Positions 1 to 7,420 of a DNA stretch of 8,243 bases are shown here, one piece after another; positions within the stretch are counted from its first letter, which is position 1, and each line of letters starts with the position of its first letter. The translations under genes and the position numbers were made by a program. The notes under the pieces were generated by a model. It saw only the letters and a program-made list of their open reading frames with translations, was not told where the DNA came from and searched no databases. Source of the DNA: GCA-020344555 sp964548955. Lineage in GTDB: Bacteria; Planctomycetota; Phycisphaerae; UBA1845. Location of the stretch: contig CAZJTP010000193.1 in assembly GCA_964548955.1 (NCBI GenBank), positions 1 to 8,243 on the forward strand, written 5' to 3'.

Positions 1-104
1 CCATGACCGCTCCGATTGCTACCGGCTGGAGCGACCCAGTTACCGGGCGGGATTCCGGCTGAGGCGGTAGTTGGGGCAGCCAAGCGAGAACGAGAGGACA
101 CACA

Positions 105-1565
105 ATGACGCTTGGGTCACTCCTAACGATTATCGGTGTGATCCTCGCCATCTACGCGCTGGCCAAGCCGCCGCAACGAAAATCCATTCGCCTTTTCGTC
201 CCCCTGTGGGTGGTCGTTGGTGGTCTGAGTATTTCAGGCGTTTTGCTTATCGTCTTAGAGGTCTTCGCCCAATGGGACATCAGATCGCCGGGTTGGAGCT
301 TTGGCTTTGGGATAGCTGCCTTTCTGCTCCCCATCATGGTGACACTTTGCGCTGTCGTGAGATGGCATCGCGCTAGGCTCACGAACAAGTCCGAGCCTAT
401 GTTCAAGGCGTTTCTGCTCAGTTGTTTGAGAGACGGAGAGTACGACGAGTCCGTTCGCATCCTGACACGCAACCGTGACCAATTCGCACGGGTTCTTACG
501 GAGGACACGGCTGACCTGATCTTCGACCCAAAGTTTATCCATGCCTTGGTATCCGCGCGCACATGGTTGCACCTGGAGTTGTTGACAGATGAAACATTCC
601 TGCAGGTGTTGCCCAATGTGCAGCGAGCTGTGGACCGGACGATTCGCGAGTTTCTGGCCGCCGATTACTCTCCGCTAAGAGCCGCGGCCCTTCTCGAAGA
701 AGGGGGTGATGAGACGATCGGTTGCACCGATGAGGAAATGGCCGTTATTGATCGCACGTTGCTGAACCCTGCGTGGTATCATCGCTGCCGTGCAGGATAC
801 CCGTTGGTCATCGCCGCCTGTGAGAGAATTGACTCGGGCGAGTTGGATGATGCTTACAACCGGCCGGATGCCAGGTTTGGAGCACTACAGGGAATCACTT
901 CTCGATCCAAGTGCCCTGTGTTCCTGGCGGAGAAGACAATAGCTCATGCCCTAAAGGCCGCGATTAAGCAGAATAGCGGCACGACCAGAGACACCCACAG
1001 TGACGCTGCCGACCTCTGGGACATCTTCAAAACCGTTTACAAGCACAGCGTCTATCGACCGGAGACTTGGGATGAACCGTTCGGTTTTGGAGACTATCCG
1101 ACGCCCTTTGGTTTCCTTTTGGCCGAGATTCTCAGTGACTACTACTTCATCGGCGAGGAGGCGTTGCGAAAGTCGACTTTTGGCGCAAGGCCGCCGCCGG
1201 AGATTCTTGCACACGTGATCCGAATCTGGGCGTGCTGCGTCGTGCGGTTTACGAAGGATGAAGGACATGTTTCACCGCAGCTCCGTCGTAGCGCTGTTGT
1301 GCGACTGCTAGAGAAGGTCCTGGAGATGAAACAGGCCGAAGTGCATGTGACGGACGATCGGGGAAACAGAGCTTCCTGGACACGTGCATACGTCGACGCC
1401 GTCAAAGGTGTCGTAACAAGCACCTGTTCTTCTGATCAACGCCAGTATGTTCGAGAAGTGATCGACGGGATGGATGTGGCGAAGGACCACATCAGTCAGA
1501 ACCGAGACTGGCTGCTCCAAGAGTTGGGATTAGATGGAAGCGGAGGTGCCGCACGTGCGAGATGA
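105..1565 (+). CDS. Unrecognised membrane-anchored protein, first gene of the methylase-ATPase operon
   Basis: I do not recognise this 486-residue protein. Seen: three hydrophobic segments at the N-terminus (about residues 4-20, 30-52 and 65-86), the third followed by a basic stretch (RWHRARLTNK, 86-95), then about 390 mostly polar, helix-favouring residues with no signal peptide or repeats. The layout suggests a membrane anchor with a large cytosolic domain. A few Trp/Cys/His-containing stretches (for example around residues 225-240 and 370-385) could be functional, but I see no known catalytic motif. The ATG at 105 is supported by a GAGAGG ribosome site at 92-97. Third-position GC over 60 sampled codons is about 65%, lower than the ends of the next gene. 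Its 3' end overlaps the methylase start, so it is probably translationally coupled to it. Inference: an accessory sensor, anchor or effector of the DUF1156/DUF499 system. The reading frame is very likely real; the function is unknown. Confidence 0.78.
   Translation: MTLGSLLTIIGVILAIYALAKPPQRKSIRLFVPLWVVVGGLSISGVLLIVLEVFAQWDIRSPGWSFGFGIAAFLLPIMVTLCAVVRWHRARLTNKSEPMFKAFLLSCLRDGEYDESVRILTRNRDQFARVLTEDTADLIFDPKFIHALVSARTWLHLELLTDETFLQVLPNVQRAVDRTIREFLAADYSPLRAAALLEEGGDETIGCTDEEMAVIDRTLLNPAWYHRCRAGYPLVIAACERIDSGELDDAYNRPDARFGALQGITSRSKCPVFLAEKTIAHALKAAIKQNSGTTRDTHSDAADLWDIFKTVYKHSVYRPETWDEPFGFGDYPTPFGFLLAEILSDYYFIGEEALRKSTFGARPPPEILAHVIRIWACCVVRFTKDEGHVSPQLRRSAVVRLLEKVLEMKQAEVHVTDDRGNRASWTRAYVDAVKGVVTSTCSSDQRQYVREVIDGMDVAKDHISQNRDWLLQELGLDGSGGAARAR
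1542..1548 (+). promoter_or_regulatory. Ribosome binding site that favours the GTG 1555 start of the methylase
   Basis: GGAGGTG lies inside the end of the upstream gene, with eight bases between GGAGG and the GTG at 1555. The in-frame ATG at 1534 has only a weak purine stretch before it. Starting at 1555 gives an N-terminus (MRDDRRLIEDYLP) like the usual beginning of DUF1156 proteins, without seven extra residues. The site sits within translated sequence of gene 1, which fits translational coupling. Confidence 0.6.
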
Positions 1566-4500
1566 TCGGCGACTCATCGAGGACTACCTGCCCATCCAGG
1601 CTATCAGCAAGGAGGCCTCGCGGGAGAAGAACATCCGCAAGGGGCACATCTCCACGCTGCATTTGTGGTGGGCGCGTCGACCACTCGTCGCGTGCCGGGC
1701 GGCGGTGTACGGGGCCTTGGTGCCCGCGTCACAGTTCGTGCCGGCCAACGGTCCCGACAACAAGAAGCAGAGCCTTGGACGGGCGAATGCCGCAAGATTC
1801 GTGACCGACTTGTGCAAGTATCCCGGCGGCCCACGGGTCATTGCCGAGGCCCAGAAGCACATTCTCGATGCGCATGCGGAACGGCTCACGGCCGAGCTGG
1901 CCGAGGCGGCCGAGACGGACCAGTGGCCGGCGTGGGTGGATGAGTTCAAGTGGCCGAAGGACGAGAAGCAGGTCACGCGTAACGACATCGAAAAGGGCCG
2001 GGCACCTCGGCCGCGCGTGCTGGATATGTTCGCCGGCGGCGGGGCCATCCCGCTCGAGGCGCTGCGGCTGGGCTGCGAGGCGTACGCCCTCGACCTCAAC
2101 CCCGTCGCGCACATCATCGAGCTTTGCACGCTCGTTTATCCCCAGAAGTATGGCAAACCCGACTCGACGGCGCGCGGCATGACCGGACCGAAGAACGCGA
2201 ATGGGGAGACTACCTGGGGCGGTCTGGCCGAGGAAGTTCGCCACTGGGGCAACTGGGTGCTGGAGAAGGTCAAGGCCGAGATCGGCGACCTGTACCCGCT
2301 TATTCCCGACCCGGCGTACAAGGGCAAGCGCGCTGCCGCGCCGGACCCGGAGCTGTTTCAGACAGCCACGAAGAAAGAGGATGTACCGCGCGGCTACCTG
2401 ATTCCCGTCGCCTACCTCTGGACGCGGACGGTCAAATGCAAAAATCCCGCGTGCGGAGCGACGGTGCCGTTGGTCAAGCAGACTTGGCTCTGTAAGAAGA
2501 AGGGTCGATACGCCGCACTCCGCGTGGTTGCACCGATGGGCGCTAAGCACGTCCGCTTCGAGGTCGTTGAGCACCCCAAAGAGAGCGACTTCGATTTTGA
2601 TCCCGCTAGTTTCTCCTCCGCTGGCAACGCAACCTGTCCATTCTGCAAAACGGTGTGTGATGCCGAATACGTTCAGCGCGAGGGCGTTGAGGGAAGAATG
2701 GGCCGTCAAATCATGGGATGTGCCTGCGTGCGGGCGGGGCGACCGGGCAAGGTCTACACTGGCAGCCGGGTCGCGTCTGAGGCGATTCCAGAAGACCGTA
2801 TAGCGAAAAGGGTCGCGTTGCTTGCCCAGAAGCACTCCGCAGCCTTGCCTAGCGAGCCAATCAACCCAGTGCGGCCATCGCCGAATGCGCGGGGTATCTC
2901 CCCAATCACGCGATACGGTGTCACTAATTTTGGTGCAATGTTCGATCCCCGGTCGACCGCGGCGCTAATGACGATTGCGCGTACGATTGCTGATATCGGA
3001 GAGGCCGAGGACGAGCACGCGATTGGTGTCGCCGCTTGTCTAGCACTATGGTTGGATCGGGTCGCGGACAAGTTGAGCAACTTCACACGGTGGGACAACA
3101 CACGCGAGAATAGTCAGGGCACTTGGGGAAGGCATGCGTTGCCCATGGTTTGGGACTACGTCGAACCGAATCCCATCGGAAAGTCATCCGGAGGTGCTGA
3201 CGGCGCCTTGGAGTGGGTCGTCGATGCCTTAGCCGAGCTCGGAGTTGCCACCTGCCCGGCTACGATCATGCGCGGGTCGGCAAGCGCACTTCCGCTTGAT
3301 GCCGAGTCCATCGATGCCGCTGTCACCGATCCGCCGTACTATGACAACGTCCCATATGCTGATATTTCTGACTTCTTCTACGTGTGGCTGAAGAGATCGC
3401 TCGGCGGCCTCTTCCCGACGGACTTTGCTACTGAGCTGACCCCTAAGAAGGCGGAAGCCACAGCGCTCTCAGGTCGTCACGGCGGCGATATGACGAAGGC
3501 GACGCGAGAGTACGAAGGGATCATGCAAGCGTCCCTCGCAGAGGCACATCGAGTGCTCAAACCTGGCAGTTGCCTGGTGATCATCTACGCTCACAAGACA
3601 ACTTTGGGGTGGTCCACGTTGGTTGAGTCCCTTCGCACTGCGGGATTCGTAGTCACGGAAGCTTGGCCCCTCGATACGGAAATGGGGGGAAGGCTAATCG
3701 CAAGGGACGCCTCGGCGCTCGCTTCAAGCATCACGCTCGTTGCTCGAAAGCGATCGATTACAGCTGGCGCGGGAGATTACGACAAAGAGGTTCGCCCAGC
3801 TCTGGAACGAGTCGTCACTGAGCGTATCGCAACGCTATGGGGGCATGGGGTCACGGGTGCTGACCTCGTGATCGCGGCGGTCGGTGCCGGCTTGCGAGCT
3901 TTCACGAAGTACGAGCGGGTCGAGTACGCGAATGGTGAGGAGGTGCCTGCCGACAAATTCCTGGGAGAGGTTGAAGGGGTGGTTCTTGACCTTATGCTGC
4001 AGCAGATTGTCGGGAAAGTCGCACGAGGCGTTACTTCGGTCGATGCTCCCAGCCGGTTTTACGTGCTCTGGCGCTACGTGTACAAGGCTGCTGCGATAGA
4101 GGCTGGTGAAGCGATTGTCTTCATGTACGGTCAGCATGTAGAACTCGACGGACAGATGGGTCTTGCGAGTGGTCGCAACCCGCTGGTCGAAAAGAAGAAG
4201 AGCACCTACCGCCTGCGCGATTTCACCGAACGCGGCGAGGACGAGAAGTTGGGCCTGCCGCCGGAGAACGGACAGCCGGGAGACACGGCCCCGCTCATCG
4301 ATGCTTTGCATCGCGTCTTGTGGATAATGGAAAACCGCCCGCGGACGATGACCGAGTTCCTGCGCGAGTCGCGCGTCAACCGGGACCAGCTCCGCGTGTT
4401 GGCCCAAGCGCTGGCCGGCCCGGCACTCAAGGGCAGCGAGTTGGGGGACGTCTCGGGCGGCGAGGAACTGGCCGCCCTGACGAAACTGACGGCGAATTGG

Positions 4501-4587
4501 AAGAGCGTGATCGAGGACGCCCTCGGTTCACTTGAAACGGGAAGGATGGAGTCTGCACGTGAACAGTCAAGACGAGGATCCCGATAA
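1555..4587 (+). CDS. DUF1156-type, Zn-ribbon-containing adenine-specific DNA methyltransferase
   Basis: About 1010 residues (1017 if started at ATG 1534), normal for this family (COG1743-like). Residues are numbered from GTG 1555. The DUF1156 N-terminal signature runs over about residues 5-44 (RLIEDYLP, EASREKNIRKGH, LHLWWARRP). An AdoMet-site motif I, DMFAGGG, is at 157-163, with ALDLNP ending at 183 as the following acidic position. A probable Zn ribbon lies in the insert: Cys 295 and 300, then the CPFC pair at 361 and 364, with further Cys at 313, 368, 389 and 391. The catalytic DPPYYDN is at 592-598 (nt 3328-3348), typical of N6-adenine or N4-cytosine amino-methyltransferases. The C-terminal 150 residues carry the family's conserved tail (LIDALHRVLWIMENRP, LAQALAGPAL). 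The expected role is methylating host DNA as the modification arm of a phage-defence system. It overlaps gene 1 by 11 bases and abuts the ATPase gene. The middle (about 2580-4180) has clearly lower third-position GC than the ends, suggesting recombination. Family assignment is secure; target sequence and biological role are not. Confidence 0.93.
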   Translation: MRDDRRLIEDYLPIQAISKEASREKNIRKGHISTLHLWWARRPLVACRAAVYGALVPASQFVPANGPDNKKQSLGRANAARFVTDLCKYPGGPRVIAEAQKHILDAHAERLTAELAEAAETDQWPAWVDEFKWPKDEKQVTRNDIEKGRAPRPRVLDMFAGGGAIPLEALRLGCEAYALDLNPVAHIIELCTLVYPQKYGKPDSTARGMTGPKNANGETTWGGLAEEVRHWGNWVLEKVKAEIGDLYPLIPDPAYKGKRAAAPDPELFQTATKKEDVPRGYLIPVAYLWTRTVKCKNPACGATVPLVKQTWLCKKKGRYAALRVVAPMGAKHVRFEVVEHPKESDFDFDPASFSSAGNATCPFCKTVCDAEYVQREGVEGRMGRQIMGCACVRAGRPGKVYTGSRVASEAIPEDRIAKRVALLAQKHSAALPSEPINPVRPSPNARGISPITRYGVTNFGAMFDPRSTAALMTIARTIADIGEAEDEHAIGVAACLALWLDRVADKLSNFTRWDNTRENSQGTWGRHALPMVWDYVEPNPIGKSSGGADGALEWVVDALAELGVATCPATIMRGSASALPLDAESIDAAVTDPPYYDNVPYADISDFFYVWLKRSLGGLFPTDFATELTPKKAEATALSGRHGGDMTKATREYEGIMQASLAEAHRVLKPGSCLVIIYAHKTTLGWSTLVESLRTAGFVVTEAWPLDTEMGGRLIARDASALASSITLVARKRSITAGAGDYDKEVRPALERVVTERIATLWGHGVTGADLVIAAVGAGLRAFTKYERVEYANGEEVPADKFLGEVEGVVLDLMLQQIVGKVARGVTSVDAPSRFYVLWRYVYKAAAIEAGEAIVFMYGQHVELDGQMGLASGRNPLVEKKKSTYRLRDFTERGEDEKLGLPPENGQPGDTAPLIDALHRVLWIMENRPRTMTEFLRESRVNRDQLRVLAQALAGPALKGSELGDVSGGEELAALTKLTANWKSVIEDALGSLETGRMESAREQSRRGSR

Positions 4588-7017
4588 ATGAATACGATCA
4601 GACCCTGGATCGAGGTCGTCTCGTTGCACTCCGACGTACTGTCGGAAGATTTCTCCGAGGACATCTTTGCGCTGGATCTCGGACCGCTAGCCGACAGCAA
4701 CCCGAACGTGCCGGCCGTGTATCGTGATCCGGAGCATTTCTTCCGCGCGTCATACATGACCAGCGGGCTGAAGTCACTGCTGAAGGATGTGCTGTCCCGG
4801 CTTGAAGGCGGCGCAGGAGCCCGAGTGCTCAAACTCATCACGCCGTTCGGTGGCGGCAAGTCGCATACGCTGGCAGCCCTGTTCCACGCGGCCAATCGGC
4901 GTGAGGTTCTCAGCGTCGTACCCGAGGGAAAGGACCTTCCGCGACCGCCGGCAGCACGCGTGGCCGTGTTCGACGGACAGTTCTTCGACGCAACCAAGGG
5001 CAAGGAAATGCCCGACACTGGCGCGTACGCCCGCACGATGTGGGGCTGGGTCGCCTGGCGGCTCGGCGGGAAGGAAGGCTACGAGCTGCTGCGCGAGCAG
5101 GATCAGACGCGCGTCGCGCCGGGCGACGACGAGATGCTCAAGCTGTTCGAGAAGGGGCCGAACCTGATCCTGCTGGATGAGGTGCTGGAGTACCTGATCA
5201 GTTGCGGCGGCGTGACGGTCGGGAAGACAAACCTGCGCGACGAAACGCTCAACTTTCTGAAGCGCCTGACGGTCGCCGTCGCCAACACGAAGACCACGGC
5301 ACTCGTCTTCTCGCTCCAGTCGAGCAAGCGCGAGTCGCTGGAATACATCAACTTGCTGCAAACGGTCGATCACCTGGCTGCCCGCAAAGATCAACGTCGC
5401 GAGCCGGTTGAGGGCAACGAGATCATGCTCGTGGTGCAGCGGCGTCTGCTGTCGAAAGTGCCGACGCCGGAACAAGCCTCGCCGGCTGCGACCGCGTACC
5501 AGGACGTCTATACGCAAATGCGTAAGGCGTATGCCCAGAGCAAGGCCGAAGTCCAGCAAGCGGAGGACGACGGGATCGCGTTGCGGGATCGAATGCGAGC
5601 CGCATACCCGTTTCACCCTGCGTTGATCGACGTCATGCGGGAGCGCTGGGCGGCCATCCCCGACTTCCAACGTACACGAGGAGCGCTACGTTTTTTGGCG
5701 GCGTGTTTGCGCGCTACATACCGTGCCGGGCGGAGCTCAACCGTCCTCGGGCCTGGCGACGTGCCGATTCACGACGCGGAAGTGCGCCAGGCCTTCTTCA
5801 AAGAAGTCGGGCAGCAGTCCGATTTCCAGGCCGTGCTTGAGCACGATCACGTTGGCGCCAACGCCCGCGCGCGACGGATCGACGATCGCCGAGCAAGGGA
5901 GAACCCACAAGAAGCGGGCAAGCGCAACGCGGGACGCCTCGCGACGGCAATCCTGATGTACTCGTTCGGCGGCTTGAAACGCGACGGATCGAAGGACCCT
6001 CTCCCACCAGGGATCAACGAGCAAGAGCTGCTGTCGGTGTGCGTAGGGCCCGATCTTGACAGCACGACCGCCTTGGCGTGCCTGAAGGAGCTGAAGGAGC
6101 AGTGCCTGTACCTGCACTTCGATGGCGTGAGGTACTGCTTCAAGAAGGACCCAAACGTCACACTGCTGGTAGAGCAAGAGGCTGAGTCGGTCTCGCGCGA
6201 CGAGGGGAAGGTCCGCGACAAGATCAAGGAGATGCTCGAGGAGCGGCTGGCAGGCCATCATGAGGCGATCATCTGGCCGGAGAAGACAACGGAAGTGCCA
6301 CACGATGATCCACGGTTTCTCATCGCGTATATGCCGCTGGAGTTCGGCGGGCAACCGGCGGCGTGGCAGGAGAAGCGGGCGAAGGAGTTCTTCGAGCAGT
6401 ACGGCGACCGGCCGCGGAAGTTCCGCAACGGGCTCGGGCTGGCCATACCGTCAGACGATCAAATCGAGATCCTGCGGCGGTCGGCGCGGTATCTGCTGGC
6501 GGTTGAGCAGATCAAGACGAAGTCCAGGCAGCTCAATCTGACGGACGAACAGAAGGGCCAACTTCGGGAGCGGGAGGCGACGGAGCGGAGCGCTCTCGAG
6601 GCGGCATTCCTGAAGCTGTACATGGAGGTGTGGGTACCGCGAAGCGAGGCGGGCGGTCTCGTTGTGGCCCCCGTCGCGTTCGGCGGTCGTCCGCCGCAGA
6701 CGACGCTCAACGACAAGAAGCAGGCGGCCATCCACGAGCGCATCATCGAGCTGATCACGCAGGTGCAGAAACGCGTGTTCACCACGGCGGTGCCGACCAA
6801 GATCGTCGAGCTGTTCAAGCTCGGCGAAGGCGAGCCGCCGTGCATGGGCATACGAACGGCGGACGTGGTCGAAGGTTTCTATTCGTTCCCCGGTTTCCCG
6901 CGAATGATGAGCCAGGAGGTTGTGCGCAAGGCAATCGCACGGGGTGTTGGCGAGGGCATTGTCGGGTTCGGTTCCGACGCTCGGCGGCGACGGGAAGTTC
7001 GAGGTCTCGCCAGATAA
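4588..7017 (+). CDS. DUF499-type P-loop ATPase, C-terminus cut off by a frameshift
   Basis: The open frame gives 809 residues; the family is normally about 900-1100. The N-terminal family signature is present (VYRDPEHFFRASYMTSGL, 44-61). Walker A is TPFGGGKSHT (85-94) and Walker B is NLILLDEVLEYL (192-203, D197 and E198). A segment at 342-371 (FHPALIDVMRERW, DFQRTRG) is typical of the AAA+ lid or sensor-2 region. LATAILMYSFGG at about 450 begins a probable winged-helix part. The ATG at 4588 directly follows the methylase TAA and has GAGGA at 4574-4578. The last 14 or so residues are arginine-rich and do not fit the family, whereas the +1 frame continues the expected protein to 7420; joined, it would be about 943 residues. 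In known loci this ATPase pairs with a DUF1156 methylase and is thought to power DNA sensing or processing. Third-position GC is mostly high, with a milder dip around 5640-6060. Whether the cut product is active is unknown. Confidence 0.9.
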   Translation: MNTIRPWIEVVSLHSDVLSEDFSEDIFALDLGPLADSNPNVPAVYRDPEHFFRASYMTSGLKSLLKDVLSRLEGGAGARVLKLITPFGGGKSHTLAALFHAANRREVLSVVPEGKDLPRPPAARVAVFDGQFFDATKGKEMPDTGAYARTMWGWVAWRLGGKEGYELLREQDQTRVAPGDDEMLKLFEKGPNLILLDEVLEYLISCGGVTVGKTNLRDETLNFLKRLTVAVANTKTTALVFSLQSSKRESLEYINLLQTVDHLAARKDQRREPVEGNEIMLVVQRRLLSKVPTPEQASPAATAYQDVYTQMRKAYAQSKAEVQQAEDDGIALRDRMRAAYPFHPALIDVMRERWAAIPDFQRTRGALRFLAACLRATYRAGRSSTVLGPGDVPIHDAEVRQAFFKEVGQQSDFQAVLEHDHVGANARARRIDDRRARENPQEAGKRNAGRLATAILMYSFGGLKRDGSKDPLPPGINEQELLSVCVGPDLDSTTALACLKELKEQCLYLHFDGVRYCFKKDPNVTLLVEQEAESVSRDEGKVRDKIKEMLEERLAGHHEAIIWPEKTTEVPHDDPRFLIAYMPLEFGGQPAAWQEKRAKEFFEQYGDRPRKFRNGLGLAIPSDDQIEILRRSARYLLAVEQIKTKSRQLNLTDEQKGQLREREATERSALEAAFLKLYMEVWVPRSEAGGLVVAPVAFGGRPPQTTLNDKKQAAIHERIIELITQVQKRVFTTAVPTKIVELFKLGEGEPPCMGIRTADVVEGFYSFPGFPRMMSQEVVRKAIARGVGEGIVGFGSDARRRREVRGLAR

Positions 7018-7420
7018 GGTGCGGTGCGGTTGCCAGGTTGCTGACGATGAAGTCGACTTGGATTCCGGATTTATCATGCTTCCGGCGGCGATTCCGCAAC
7101 CGACCACCGCTTCCGGTCCGGGACCAATACCTCCCGGCCCTGGACCCGTTCCACCTGGTCCGGGCCCGGGGCCCGTCCCGCCTGGCCCCACGACACCCGG
7201 TCCGACTCCACCTCCGGAACAGTCCGAGAAACGCGTGCAGCTGTCGTTCGCGGCCGACCGCAACGCCCTGTTTACGGCGTGGAATGCGATGGCGAATTTG
7301 GCGGACATGGCGGGCAAAGTGCAGGTTACCGTGGACGCAGAGTCGCCCGACGGCTTCGACAAGAGCAAGCTGCAAAACGGTGTGTTGGAGCCGCTCCGCG
7401 AGGCGGATTTGATTGAATGA
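6971..7420 (+). pseudogene. C-terminal part of the DUF499 ATPase in the +1 frame
   Basis: From about 6971 the +1 frame reads VPTLGGDGKFEVSPDKVR and stays open to the TGA at 7418-7420. It continues logically from GIVGFGS at the end of the ATPase frame. It holds a short conserved-looking stretch, a 34-residue proline/glycine linker (7115-7216) and a 60-odd residue terminal domain containing QLSFAADRNALFTAWNAMA and ending VLEPLREADLIE, which resembles DUF499 C-termini. There is no convincing ribosome site for independent expression; an ATG at 7076 would give only the linker and terminal domain. I therefore treat it as the detached 3' end of the gene starting at 4588. The absence of stops and preserved protein character mean the break is recent or an artefact. 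Confidence 0.8.
7115..7216 (+). repeat. Proline/glycine-rich low-complexity linker coding region
   Basis: In the frame ending at 7420 this encodes 34 residues built from repeated GPGP, PPGP and VPPGP units. It is a flexible linker between the ATPase body and its C-terminal domain. The DNA is very GC-rich and partly self-complementary (for example around 7160-7180), so it may be prone to slippage. Confidence 0.8.

Noticed and set aside
1..70. Short open frames entering from the left edge, ending at about 62 and 70
   Set aside because: About 20 codons each, in two different frames and with no recognisable sequence, so I cannot tell which, if either, is the end of an upstream gene.
1729..2835. 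Long minus-strand open frame of 368 codons opposite the methylase gene
   Set aside because: It lies wholly antisense to a well-identified family protein, has no recognisable motif, and long antisense frames are expected in GC-rich coding DNA.
4774..5670. Minus-strand open frame of 298 codons opposite the ATPase gene
   Set aside because: It covers the complement of the Walker A and B coding region; its composition is that of a frame shadow and it shows no family features.
5869..5993. Repeated 13-nt string CGCGACGGATCGA occurring twice in the ATPase gene
   Set aside because: Only two copies in different protein contexts within coding sequence, most simply chance in GC-rich DNA.
6967..6996. 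Programmed +1 frameshifting as the explanation for the split ATPase
   Set aside because: No stop codon, known slippery tetramer or internal ribosome-site stimulator is evident at the junction; a simple one-base indel is more economical, though not excluded by experiment.
6451..7368. Minus-strand open frame of 305 codons with glycine/proline repeats
   Set aside because: The repeats are just the complement of the ATPase proline/glycine linker; the rest is an antisense shadow of DUF499.
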